From the NCBI RefSeq assembly GCF_029852145.1, contig NC_079971.1, positions 21,017,563-21,081,562 on the forward strand: a DNA stretch of 64,000 bases. The letters run 5' to 3'. Below the pieces are notes generated by a model. The model did no database searches, was not told the DNA's origin, and saw only the letters and a program-made list of their open reading frames with translations. Both the position numbers and the translations under genes were made by a program. Numbering within the stretch: the first letter of the stretch is position 1; every line of letters starts with the position of its first letter. Shown piece after piece: positions 37,141 to 48,561 of this stretch. Source of the DNA: Microplitis mediator. Taxonomy: Eukaryota; Arthropoda; Insecta; Hymenoptera; Braconidae.

Positions 37141-37580
37141 AAAAAATTAGCATGCATGATGAAGCATAAGCATGGCAAGATGAAGCATGATTCATGCAAA
37201 GTCATGCCTGATCATGCAAAACTATATTCAATCATGCATGGCGAGGAATGAATTGTCATGCATGATCATGCATGAATCATATATGATTGTGCATGATCAT
37301 ACATGGCCACGCAAAGCTATATTCAATCATGCATGGCGAGGAATCAATTGTCACGCATGAGGATGCATGAATCAAATATGACTGTGCATGATTATACATG
37401 GCCATGCATGATTCATGGAAAGTCATATCTGACCATGTATGAAGGACAATGAACACTCACGCATGAACCTGTATGATTCAGTATGGTTTTACATGAGCAT
37501 ACATGATCATGCCTGATATAGCACAGCTATACTCAACCATGCATGATAATGTTTAGCGGAAAATTAATGGTCATGCATGA
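37141..37580. repeat. CATGCATGATCATG-word minisatellite
   Basis: GCATGATCATGCATGAATCA-like text recurs with variation throughout, including a longer duplicated block (AAAGCTATATTCAATCATGC-type text near 37210 and 37315). The CATG/ATCATGAT words are self-complementary, so the array can fold back on itself. Confidence 0.7.
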
Positions 37581-37789
37581 CTGATTATATATAATTTTTA
37601 AAAAGTCCTGACTAAAAAAACATTAAAGAAATATCGTCCTATATATACTGAAAAATGTCATAAATTTCAATGGCAATTAAAATTTTTTTTTTTAATATTA
37701 TAAATTCTTCCCTTAAAAAAGAAAAAAAAATCTCATCACTATTAAAAATGAAGCGTATTGTCAAAATCGATAGTTTAATAGATCAATCA

Positions 37790-38650
37790 ATCGTCTGCAT
37801 CAGGGAGTGCCCTTATCCCTCTGCAGCCAGGCAGCACTAGAGCAATAGTAACCCCAAGGCGCCCAATCACCCCAAAGTCAATCTTCATTAGAACCCAAAC
37901 TTACCAGAACCTACATAGTGGAGTGGGTTAAGGCTAAGTATCAAGATAGCAATCCGTCTCCGCTAACCAGAGAATAAGTAACTTATGGTATAACAGTTAC
38001 ATCAACTCTAAAACTCAGACAGTTATCAACCGAGATTTAAGTTATCAACCCAGAATTAAATCACCAGAAACGTAACCTCAAACATCCGAAACTGAGAAAG
38101 CGATAGCTGTAATAACCCAATAGATTTTATTTGGTTAATATTTGTGTCACGCTACCTCGCGTGCCATTGTTATATTAATTTGTCGAGGCAACTTCCGGTT
38201 ACATTGAACATAACCACAACTTATATTAACATTAATATTAAAAATTAACTTACAATCGTTGTGCTAAACACACTAAAAGTTAATTACATTCGCGTAATTG
38301 AATTATTTGTCAACAGAATTGAATATGCGCCGCCCAATTCATCTACTTGGTCTATTAATAGTCGCTCTAGTTCACTCGTACGGGAATAATTCACACGTAA
38401 CATGAATGCCAACCTCAAACTATTAACAATTACTTTGAACTCAAAGGTTGGCAGTATTTTGTTGTTGTTGTAACAGCAACTGAGTTAATGTATAGACTAG
38501 TTACAACACGTGTGGAGAGTTGTATCGCGTTGGGACAATTGGCAATAAAGTTTTACCCAGCAATCAGATCAACAATGTTGAGTTTCGATTGGGCGCCATT
38601 TAATAGCATTTACAATAGAGTATAAGGGATTATTAATGAATGCGTTAAAC
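37790..38650. other. Unexplained block of higher complexity
   Basis: Composition changes here from AT-rich repeats to C- and A-rich plus-strand sequence (37800-38110 notably G-poor after CTGCAGCCAGGCAGCACTAG). No open frame of note. It may be the fossil of a retroelement end or an untranslated region. Confidence 0.3.
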
Positions 38651-38932
38651 ACTCGGGTAGAAAAATTTGATCTGATTTTAGTCTAACTGAACTGCATTTG
38701 GACTAATGGGACTGTATTTGAACTAGTTGATTTGTTTTTGATCTTTTATAAAAATTTTAAGCTGTTTTTGATCTGTTGTTTTGAAAAACGATCGCGTTAC
38801 GAGCAGACAGAACTAGATTAATTCTTGAACTTGGGAAAATTTTAGTCCTGAAAATTTGCAAGGACAAAACTAGATTAAATCATGGACTTGTAATATTTTT
38901 ATTTATGAACAATATTTATAAAAAATATTCAG

Positions 38933-39431
38933 TCTCGATTTTAAGAGCTTGACATTAAAATAAAAATAACTAGAAAACAATCCGGAATTCAAAAAAACTT
39001 TATTAGAAATAACTTCTAGGGAATAAAATTTTCTACAAAAAAGGTCCCATGATATTTTGTAATAGGTCTGATAGTTTCGCCGGTAAAGTAAAAAGATCTC
39101 AAAATTTAATATGAATTCGACTTCAACCTTAAATAACTTTTGAACAAATAGATTTATCAAAAAATGATAAGAAACTTTTTTTGTAGAGCATTCGATTACC
39201 TACAAAAATATGCCTGCGAATTATTCCTATGACACATCGTTAGCTACTTATAAAAATCAGAAGTCGTAAAAAAGATTTTTTCCATGTTATTCTTATGGAA
39301 AATAGAAAAGTGCGATGCAGAACCTCTTAATATTAAGAGCTCTAATTTTCACAGGCGTCTTTTTTTATCTAAATGAAACTTTTGAACCTGTTTCCGAGAA
39401 AAAAAAAAATTTGTTATTTTTTGGATCACCC
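38933..39431. mobile_element. Foldback element, copy D (one arm only)
   Basis: It begins close to what is the centre of the complete copies (TTTTAAGAGCTTGACATTAA at 38939) and runs to the terminus TTTTTGGATCACCC followed by TA. It matches the right arm of copy C at 55985-56479 with few differences. The other arm is missing. Confidence 0.8.
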
Positions 39432-39433
39432 TA

Positions 39434-39917
39434 ATAATTATATATGTAAATTTGTAAGCTAGCACACATATACATATATTCTGAACACAATCTTTGAATC
39501 TTATAACAGAGAGAGGAAGACAGAAAAGAATAGATTTCATTTATTCTTACATATATGGGGCGACTTATATAGTTCTATATATAAAAAAATATACAGAAAT
39601 TTATAAAGTTAAGTACATGGTACATATATCGTGCCATATAATGATGAATTATACATCTATTCTTATTTGTTTCCATGTATAAATAACATTTATTTTTGCA
39701 TATATTAAAATTATAAGTTTTCAAATATATAAATAATATACTGAAGTTATACGGCAATATATGAAATCATATAAAAAAAAACAGATATAGAAATATAATA
39801 AAATCAGCCGAAATCTATATATATTTCTATATAAGATTTCATGTATTATCACATATATATTTATATCTGTAACATATATTTTTTAATATATGTTTACCAT
39901 ATATGATATTTTCATGC
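39434..39917. mobile_element. CCCGCATG-type element remnant
   Basis: It starts TAATTATATATGTAAATTTG, the complement of the left arm in the intron copy (about 55400-55475). It ends with TGTAACATATATTTTTTAAT and TTTTCATGCGGG, nearly identical to 56530-56582. Both arms therefore lie on the same side of the foldback, unlike the intron copy. Confidence 0.65.
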
Positions 39918-40053
39918 GGGTGGCCTGGATAGGGAATAGTACAGAAACAAACCGATGAAATTCCCACACAAAATAAATACGATTTAAAAACTTAAATTAA
40001 ATACAAAATATATTAATATATTTCTTTGAAACAGATCTAATTTTTCGACCCGG

Positions 40054-40650
40054 TCAGACTGTAGGTAAACCTTTATTTACTTGGTTAGGTTGTTAGTTGA
40101 TAATTGTCCAGTAATTACGCGTACTGGGTAATAAAAGTTGTTAATAAACCTTAAAATATTAATGATTTGATGGCCGAGGTTAATAATGCGACTGATGGGG
40201 ACAGGATGATATTGAAGGAGGATCGAGTCTGGTGAGTATTGTTAGTGTAATATAATGTCATGGAGTGGCCCAACCCAAACGAAGACAATGTTATACGCAG
40301 ATATAGGTGCGGCCAGGCTACTCCGACTAATGCGTGGGTGTGCCGCGTGTAACAGTGCCTTAAGTAATTGTTTATTGCCATATCTGGTTGGTTTGCGGGC
40401 ATGATACTTCCCCTGTCTCCGTTTGTCTACTTCTACTTCTTGGATCGCTCTGAATGATGAGTTTACTTTAACCGGTCCCTATGGGTGTGTGCAGACCTTC
40501 AATGCTCAAACACCCCATTTAGGTAAATGTATGAGTCATTGAAGAAGCAAATATTGATAGTTAGTTTTGCTATTATTTGAAATTGTGAAAAATTTGAATG
40601 TTATTCGTTTATAGAAATGATATTTGTGAGAAATGAAGTTGGAATATTTA
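40054..40650. other. Non-coding stretch between two copies of one family
   Basis: Unique-looking sequence. A minus-strand frame at 40151-40402 has no recognisable domain. Confidence 0.4.
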
Positions 40651-41462
40651 CCCGGGTCAAAAAAATTGATCTGTTTTTGGTCTAAGGAACTTGCATTTGG
40701 ACTCATTGGTCAGTCTTCGAGTTTTTATGAAAATTTTTAGCTGTTATTGATCTAAAAACGACCTAAACAGACTAATAAATATAGTAGACAGTCAAAGTCT
40801 GATTTCGGTTTGGATTAAAAAAAAATAACCCGGGAAAAAATGATTTTGCCTAATTATATATAATTATATATAAGACCTTATATATAATTAGATCTAAAAA
40901 TTGGCCAGGTCTAATTATATATAATTTATATATAATTATATATAGGTTATATATGATTATATATAATACGTTATATATAATTAGATCTGAAAATTGGCCA
41001 GGTCTAATTATATATAATCATATATAAGTTATATATACTCATATATAATTAGATATGATTATGTATAATACATATATATCATATTTTATATATAATTAGA
41101 TCCGAAAATTAGGCGGGTTTCATCATATATATGATTATGTGTAATTTATATACAATTACGTATGTTCATGTACGATTAATATTGAAGTATTCAGAGGGAA
41201 GTTTTTTTTTTAATTATACGTTTAATTATACATAAGTTTATTACTTTTTTAACAGACTGAAAAATATAATGTAACGCTTCGTAAATATTTTAAAATTATA
41301 ATTTATAGTAAAATTGTAATTATTATTTCTGTAAATATACACCTAAAACTATAATGCATTAAACGAGTACTGATTATGAAATATCAATAAAGACCATAGA
41401 GCATCTAATATATTAAATAAGAAAAACTAAATATTAAATATATTCAATAAATAAAATATTAA

Positions 41463-41465
<3 letters not shown>

Positions 41466-41505
<40 letters not shown>
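41466..41505. repeat. (TA)n microsatellite
   Basis: About 20 uninterrupted TA units. Confidence 0.9.
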
Positions 41506-41509
<4 letters not shown>

Positions 41510-41697
41510 TTAATTTATATTTGATTATATATAGATTTAAAGATCTAAAATATAATAAAAATTACTATATATGGGTCTATATAGGTCAGGTCTAATCAGA
41601 TCTAATCATATATAGACCCATGTACAACTATATATGGGTATATACTATTATATATATTCCATATACAATCATATATAATTAGGCAAAATCATTTTGT

Positions 41698-42190
41698 CCC
41701 GGGATATAATTAGATCTAATTATATATAAGGCTATATATACTTATATATAGGTCTATATATAACCATATATATTCTATATATAATCATATATAATTAGGC
41801 AAAATCATTTTTTTCCCGGTATAATTAGGTCTAATTATATATAAGGCTATATATACTTATATATAGGTCTATATATAACCATATATATTCTATATATAAT
41901 CATATATAATTAGGCAAAATCATTTTTTTCCCGGTATAATTAGGTCTAATTATATATAAGACTATATATACTTATATATAGGTCTATATATAACCATATA
42001 TATTCTATATATAATCAGGCAAAATCATTTTTTTCCCGGTATAATTAGGTCTAATTATATATAAGGCTATATATACTTATATATAGGCCTATATATAACC
42101 ATATATAAGTATATATAATACCATATATAATTATATATATTCCATATATAATCATATATAATTATATATAATTAGGCAAAATCATTTTTT
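41698..42190. repeat. Tandem repeat, about 105-117 bp, reusing the element end
   Basis: CCCGGTATAATTAGGTCTAA-type starts occur near 41698, 41815, 41930 and 42035. Each is preceded by GGCAAAATCATTTTTTTCCC, which is the element's own right terminus. The terminus has thus been amplified in tandem inside the element. Confidence 0.8.
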
Positions 42191-42418
42191 CCCGGGAAGG
42201 CAATAGATTATGAGAAAAAAGTTTGGGTTTGATCTAGAGGCGACCGAAACTAGACTCAAAATGATTGAAAACAAGTCTGAAAATATTAGTATTAGGAATA
42301 GTACAGGCAAAACTCGATGAAGTTTCAGATGTTGATTGAATACAAATGAAAAGTAAAATTGAGTAGAAATAACTTAAAATTTTTATTTGATTTGAAACAG
42401 ATCTAATTTTTCGACCCG

Positions 42419-44326
42419 TATCTTAAGTAGGCAAAATATGAAAAAAAATTTTAATTGGTAGAAGTAAAGCTTCTTTTATCAGTAACATTATAGGATCTAT
42501 TCTAACAGTCAAATTTTGATGATTCAAAATGCGATTTTTTAATACATAGAAAAAAAAGGCTTTCTTGCCCTAACAAATTTTTACTCACTTGTGACCGACC
42601 TAATGAACTTTGAAAATTGAACTTTACCAATATGAACTTGACAATTTGAACTTTGGTAAATTTGAATTTTTATAAATTGATGAATGAATGAAAAAAAAAG
42701 TATTTTTGATAAAAAAAATACTAAATTATTCAAAGTTCTAATTTACCAAAGTTCAAATTTCCAAGTTCAAATTTTCGAAGTTCATTAGGTACGGAACCAT
42801 ACATCTGAAAAATTTTTGTCACTATGTCCTAATAGATCGAGTAGATTAAAAAAATACCGTTGGTTCAAAAATTTATACATTTATATATTTTATATGACAA
42901 TACAGCACTCAAAGTACTCATTAAACTTTTAACTCGCTAACTTGGGATCATTTTTTGATCAAATTCAGTCACCAAAATTATTCAATTGACTTTAAAAGCA
43001 GCCATTCAAAATTTGAAAATACCAAAAATATGAAAATTTATATGACTTCAATTTTTGTAAATTACTTCTTAACTCTGGCTGCGAAATAAAATCTTATAAA
43101 TTCCGATATTTCAATTTCGAGTTGAACCGTTAAATTTTGATTATGTAAAGTGAAAAATAAGTATAATGATCAATTGAATATGGATCAAAAATAAAAGTAA
43201 AACTGTTTAATTCATGAATTGGGTGGTATAGAATTGATCGATTAATTATTAGTGGTTTGAGAGTATGCACGTGTCGTATAAACCCACGCATCGCAGTTAG
43301 CTGATACCGTGGATTCAATGCACCTGTGTCTCTTTGTTCTCACTCTAATACGACTACTGCACTAGGTGTATTTGGATTTGGATTAAATCCCGAATAGCAG
43401 CAGTACTAGTGCCAGTAGCAGTGGCAGTAGCAGTAGCAGTAGCAGTAGTACCAGTAACAGTAGCAATAGCAGTAACAGAAACAGAAGCGAGAGAATGTCG
43501 CATTTCGTAACGGCTGCAGACACTTAATTTAACCTCTAAAACATGAGTTTTACTGCAGTTAAAACCATTTGACTTTCTTCTTTTCCACCGACTGTTTATA
43601 CTGCTCAACTGCTCAACTGCTAAATTCTGGAGCTATTGGAAGCAGTAGCTTGTTTATATACAGATACACATACCATGGAACCAAACAGGATACGAACGTA
43701 TATATCCATTGTAATAAATTTAATATTGCCATTCAAAATGACTAATTGCGTCTCTGTGCATGAATATAACATTAGTTTTATGAAAGCGTATAAATTCAAA
43801 TGCCGATGTATTTAAAATTTATAATTTAACTGTTAGTTAATATGTAAAGCGAAGGCAGTAATGGTTTCAATAGTTTTAAAGATAATCAAAATAAACTCGG
43901 GGTTAATTACTAGCAGTAAAGGGACACTGAGAGATAGGAGATAGGGTTGGTCTGGTTGGCTGGTTGAGTCGGTTGGTTAACTGTATATATATCTGTGTTG
44001 TTAGTTTCTAGTTGTATTGGTGATAGGGAAACTGGGAGAGGGATGTTTCGAGGTACCACAACTACTCCCCTAGCGTATACATTAGGAGGAACGAACGAGC
44101 CGCTATCATCCTACTAATAAGCTCATTAACATGATAAACTGTACATATATCCGCGTGTAAACTGGCAATGAGGGATGCTTCATAACCGGATCATCGCGTC
44201 TCATCCATGACGACACGTTCATTTTCACCGAATTCGTAAAAAAATTTGTTAAGGTCCGTTTAATTAGCGTGTTACGTAACTGCATTCATGGGTAGTAGAT
44301 AATTGCTTTGGGATCAAGGACTTTAG
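42419..44326. other. Non-coding stretch
   Basis: No gene recognised. TTGAACTTTG/CAAAGTTCAA words at 42600-42790 form a loose inverted repeat (GAACTTTGGTAAATTTGAA near 42650 against its complement near 42745). Confidence 0.45.
43395..43485. repeat. CAG/TAG trinucleotide-based microsatellite
   Basis: Imperfect CAGTAG repeats over about 90 bases. They produce an artefactual Thr/Ala-rich frame on the minus strand. Confidence 0.85.
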
Positions 44327-44628
44327 TTGTGTAACAAGTTTTCGGTAGAATGGGCATTGGTCATTTTTTTGGAGAGTTCGCTCAATGATGGTTTCATTTT
44401 TGGTAGCGCAGTTAAGGCTTGTAAATTAAATGAACATAATGGCAACGATGTTAATAATCTGCGACTGTACTTAACTAATGATATAATCGAATTCGTCAAT
44501 TCTTTCAAATATCTTGGTGTGGTACTTGATAGCTCTTTTATGGCATGGGTGGAGTTCATATCAAAAAGCGATCGACTTAAGCTATTTATAGAATACGAAT
44601 GAATGGCTGCAATTTTAGGACATCATTA

Positions 44629-44955
44629 GGGCTGAGCTGTACTCAACGAATTCTCGAATTTTAGATTTCAATTTATTTATTTATTTATTCAAACTGAGAC
44701 GGAAAGTCGAACACCGACCATTCCTTATTAAAAACTCTGATTGAATCCGATAGACTTTCAATCGGGATTCATTGATTTCAACCGGAGTTTTTCTTCAGGG
44801 ATGTCAGTTACGCGCCGAGTGTTGATTTTTTTTCAGCTTTCGGAAAAATGCCTAAGACGAACTTCCTCAGAAAATTTTCATCATTCGAGTCCCATAAATA
44901 TGTGAAACGTAATTAGAAATCTAAAATCCGGAAATTCGGTTAATACTGCCGAGCC
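44629..44955. mobile_element. Harbinger-like MITE inside the LINE
   Basis: TTA flanks it on both sides (44626-44628 and 44956-44958). The ends GGGCTGAGC and GCCGAGCC are inverse, and inside them TTTTAGATTTC and GAAATCTAAAA are also inverse. A 3-bp TTA duplication is typical of PIF/Harbinger elements. The MITE lies in a stretch where the LINE reading is lost, so it joined an already degenerate or simultaneously decaying copy. Confidence 0.75.
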
Positions 44956-45059
44956 TTAAAACGTAAGCTTGTAATTGTTTAGTGATGCCTATTTATGATT
45001 ATTGTATTTGTGTGCTTGCAAACTTAACAGCTGCTCTTAAGAGATCACTGCTGGTACCA

Positions 45060-45365
45060 TTAAAAATGATCTCCATTTAAACTTTCAGGTGCTCTGTAAC
45101 CTTTACTACCTGTATACAATAAAACCGAGGGCACTCATAATTTTCTATATTTTTTTCTCTATAACTTTTATATAACACTTTTTGCCGAAATTTATTAAAT
45201 TCTTCGATAAAACGCTAATCAAAAGTGTTTTTTATTTTTTTTTCACCTGTCTAATTGAAATTTTACCTTGATTTTTTGGCATATGTTTTGTAATCACGTT
45301 CCGAAGCTTACCTCAAAAAATCAGACCCGGCTGGACCTGTTTCCGTTTCGGGGGTCTATTTGACT
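45060..45365. other. Sequence interrupting the LINE
   Basis: Between the ANLTAALKR block and the NNCVRF block lie about 300 bases with no LINE-like reading. Probably another insertion or decayed LINE sequence; no clear TIRs. Confidence 0.35.
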
Positions 45366-45835
45366 GGACTATAAATAATTGTGTACGTTTTGTGTTACGC
45401 ATTAGAAGAGATGACCATATACTAGGCTATCGACGTCAACTAGGTTGGCTACTGCCTCATTATGGCATATTACAACTTATTGCATGCAAATTTTATAAAG
45501 TCTTCTCCTGCGACCGGGTCACTTGGACATCAGTTAGTACTTAAGCTCAACATCGTATCCCATCGTGACCTTACTAGGTCAGATACTCTCTTAAATTTGA
45601 AACAGTAAAAATAGCGACTATTTACTGCTGAATAATAATTGTCACGTGATTTTCATTAATTCGTTTTTAGATAGCACTCTGTTAATTATATGCTTGCTCG
45701 AACAACGTCATACCAACGGTCTTTTATAACTACGGGTTGCATTTTTGGACTTCACTTCCATTTGAAATTACGTTAGTAGAGTCGTTAGATGAATTTAGAA
45801 GAAATTGCTATTTGCATCCTATGCAATCAGAATAA

Positions 45836-47259
45836 TTTGTTATAAAAATATGTGAGTGATGTCTGAATGTCTAAACGTTCAATCAATAATGGTCATAATT
45901 CGTCTAAAAAACTATTGTCATTTTTCCTCAACAGTATTTATGTATTTCTTTTGATTTGTGATCACAGGGAGCAGCAGCTCTATGGTCTAATAAATAAATA
46001 AATGGGTAACTTGAAAAATTAGCTGTAATTGCTCCAGGTATCATCTTCGCTCTTAATGTCGATAATTTCCTTACATAAAAGAATACCATATAAAATAAAA
46101 TAATTATTATTAATGAGTTCATTTGAACCTAGTGACAGATATATAAGGTCTTTTGTGTTTCATTTCAATGGAAAGATTCACGCAAATAATGATGGAACAA
46201 GTGTGGGGTAAAAAAATAAAAGTACAGAAAAGAAAGAGAAGCGAAAAAATTAAAAAAAAAAAAAAACGATAAGTTAAAGTGTAAAATGATGAAAGAGATG
46301 AATGAGTGACGTTGCGGCTCCTGGAGCGGAAACTAACGAAGAAAAAACTCTAGAAAACGTTTTCTTGCTTCCTACAAACCATCGTTTTATCTTGGTACTA
46401 TGTATGCCACGCTATGTACCTATATACCTCACTATAGTACATAGCGTACTGCTGTAAGACCGGAGGTATGGTTGCCAGTGGTACTGCTATTTCAACGTAA
46501 CCTACCAGCCGAACGAACAAAGACAGATCGTTAGAAGAATTCTCTTACATATCCGTGTACCATCATCACCCTTATATTAGTTTTGTCTCTCTTCACTCCC
46601 TTTTTTTCGTTTTATCCTTCTCCCTTTCTCATTCTATCTCCCACACTTTCATCCCTTCGCACACCAGAGTATTATAGGATTATAAACGCGATTTATATTC
46701 TAGACGACTATCTTTCTTATTACGGATTTTTTCACGGCGTCTTACACATTTTATAATATAATATTATATTAATAGTCATCTCGACTATTTTTAGTTCCTA
46801 TGGAAAATTAATAGCTATTTTTATGTGACCTTTCATTCCTATTATAATCAGTTTTATTAAATTATAATATTAATTACAATGGTTACCTAAATTAATCTTC
46901 AACTGAGCGCTCGAAAAATTTGCCTTCGTAACGTATTTATGTAACAAAGAAAACTTTTTTGCTATGGAAAATAAATCTACTAATTATGCGGGATTACTTT
47001 AGTTTTTAATGATAATATATTGTGCTAATTAAAATATAAACAAATATTGTTGGGTAAAGCTACATAATGACGGCAACTATTTTTGTATAGCAATTATCCA
47101 GTTTTATACGCAATGCTTTTGGGTAAATTCCATCGGCAAGTATGTTACAGCGGGTTTAATATAAAAGTTACTTTTGTGAACAAACAATACACGCTCGGCT
47201 TGTAAAAATATTTTCTAAATATGAATTTATGCATTTTTCGAATATTATTGGTTAATTTC
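45836..47259. other. Non-coding stretch
   Basis: No gene recognised; unique-looking AT-rich DNA. Confidence 0.45.
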
Positions 47260-48561
47260 GCATCGAAGAATTTGATCGAGTTCTAGTTTAAGTGGATTGT
47301 ATTTGGACTCATTGGTCTGTCTTTCAATTTGTATAAAAATTTTAAGCTGTTTTTGATGTAAAGACGATCAAAAAGAGGCTAATAAAAAAAGTAGACAGTG
47401 AAAGTCTGATTTTGGTTTGGATTAAAAAAAAAGAAGGCAATAGATTATGAGAAAAAAGTCTGATTTTGATCTAGAGGCGACCAAAACCAGACTAAAAATC
47501 GGTCTATCAGTTAACCCTGCGGACCAGCCTCAAAACTTCCCGCTGTTTTCGAGCTCAAGAATCTTGAAAACAATATTGTGAATACATTTTCGAGCTCGAA
47601 ATCACTTTTGTATGCTGTTGTTTTCGAAAAAAAACGTTTTTCACCATTTTTTCTCTAACGATATCTCTCAAACGAATTGAACGATTGAGTCGGTTAAGAT
47701 GTCAATCGACGTGGTTTATTAAGTTCTAGAGCTGAGTAGATTTTGAAATCGAATGATTCAATTTTTTTGTAGATATCCGAAAAAAAAAAAACGTTTTTCA
47801 CTATTTTTTTAATCAACGATATCTCGGAAACGAATTGACCGATTAAGACGGTTGTGGTAGCAATCAACGTGTTTTATCAAGTTCTAAAGCTGATTAAATT
47901 TTGAAATTGATTCATCCAGTCGTTTTTGAGAAATTTCAAAGAAACCAAAAAAACAATTTTTTTTGAATTCTTTGAGGTGGCATTCGACGCGGCTTATAAA
48001 GTTTTAGAGCTGATTAGATTTTGGAATCAATCCATCGAGCAAATTAAAAGTTATCCAAATAAAACATTTTTGAAAAAATTTTATTTTTGAAATATCTCCG
48101 AACGCATTCTACCGATTAAGTTCAAATTTTGACAGCTTCAAGATATTAACAAGCCACGTCGAATGACACCTTAAAGATCAAAATTGGTTCATCCGTTCAA
48201 GAGTTATGAATATTTACATACATACGTACGTACGTACACACATCCATACACTCGGACATCATCGTGAAATTAGTCAGGATAGCTTCCTAGAACCTCAAAA
48301 CGTCAAAATCTGATAGAAATTCGGTTTTTGCAAATTAAACCGAAACCAATAACTTCCCGAATTTTTGGAAATTTTCAATTTTCTTAGCGGGAAGTAAAAA
48401 ATTATTGAAAACAAGTCTGAAAATAGTCTAAATAAGGAATAGTACAGGCAGAACTCGATTAGATTCTACATGTTAATTAAATAAAAATAATAAGAAAAAT
48501 TGACCGGAAGTACCTCAAAATTTGTATTTGATTTAAAACAGATCAAATTTTTTGACCCGGG
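47260..48561. mobile_element. CGGGTCAAAAA-family element, copy 3, with nested insertion
   Basis: The left end is degenerate (CATCGAAGAATTTGATCGAG). The right end (CAGATCAAATTTTTTGACCC) is clear. The body aligns with copy 2 on both sides of the inserted ACTTCCCGCT element: AGATTATGAGAAAAAAGTCT before it, ATTGAAAACAAGTCTGAAAA after it. Confidence 0.7.
47499..48395. mobile_element. ACTTCCCGCT-family element, copy 3, nested with known empty site
   Basis: Copy 2 of the host (42240-42280) reads AGACTCAAAATGATTGAAAA without this element. Here AGACTAAAAA is followed by TCGGTCTATCAGTTAACCCT, and the element ends TTCTTAGCGGGAAGT before AAAAAATTATTGAAAAC. This fixes its length at about 897 bp, with a short A-rich duplication. 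Confidence 0.85.

Larger units (their letters stand above)
38653..40053. mobile_element. CGGGTCAAAAA-family element, copy 1, with nested insertion
   Basis: The left end is TCGGGTAGAAAAATTTGATC and the right end CAGATCTAATTTTTCGACCC. The body text (GCATTTGGACTAATGGGACT) is shared with copies 2 and 3 (40651 and 47260). Almost all of 38890-39917 inside it is a CCCGCATG-type element that itself contains half a foldback element. Confidence 0.7.
40829..42196. mobile_element. AT-rich CCCGGGAAAAAATGATTTTG element, nested
   Basis: The inverted ends CCCGGGAAAAAATGATTTTG and CAAAATCATTTTTTCCCGGG enclose almost pure TATAT-type DNA. Copy 3 of the host element (47420-47435) shows the site without it, fixing the boundaries within a few bases. 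Confidence 0.8.
40651..42418. mobile_element. CGGGTCAAAAA-family element, copy 2, with nested insertion
   Basis: It has the best-preserved ends: CCCGGGTCAAAAAAATTGAT at the left and CAGATCTAATTTTTCGACCC at the right. The body matches copy 3 (GGCAATAGATTATGAGAAAA at 42199 and 47433). An AT-rich CCCGGGAAAAAATG element is inserted at 40829. Confidence 0.75.
44327..45835 (+). pseudogene. LINE (jockey/CR1-like) 3' fragment, decayed
   Basis: Four translated blocks are collinear with the C-terminal end of a non-LTR retrotransposon reverse transcriptase. FVNSFKYLGVVLDSSF (about 44490-44540) is the FKYLG motif region after the catalytic core. LVMPIYDYCICVLANLT (about 44977-45030) follows. NNCVRFVLRIRRDDHILGYR and RQLGWLLPHYGILQLIACKF (45374-45505) match the conserved region near the protein end. 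FWTSLPFEITLVESLDEF (about 45746-45800) resembles the WNSLP motif close to the C-terminus. The catalytic YxDD region is absent, and frames are broken by stops and by a MITE at 44629. A 3' fragment of this sort is expected from 5'-truncated LINE insertion. Confidence 0.8.

Noticed and set aside
43354..43608. Thr/Ala-rich minus-strand protein
   Set aside because: The repetitive part is a CAG/TAG microsatellite; no conserved flanking domain.
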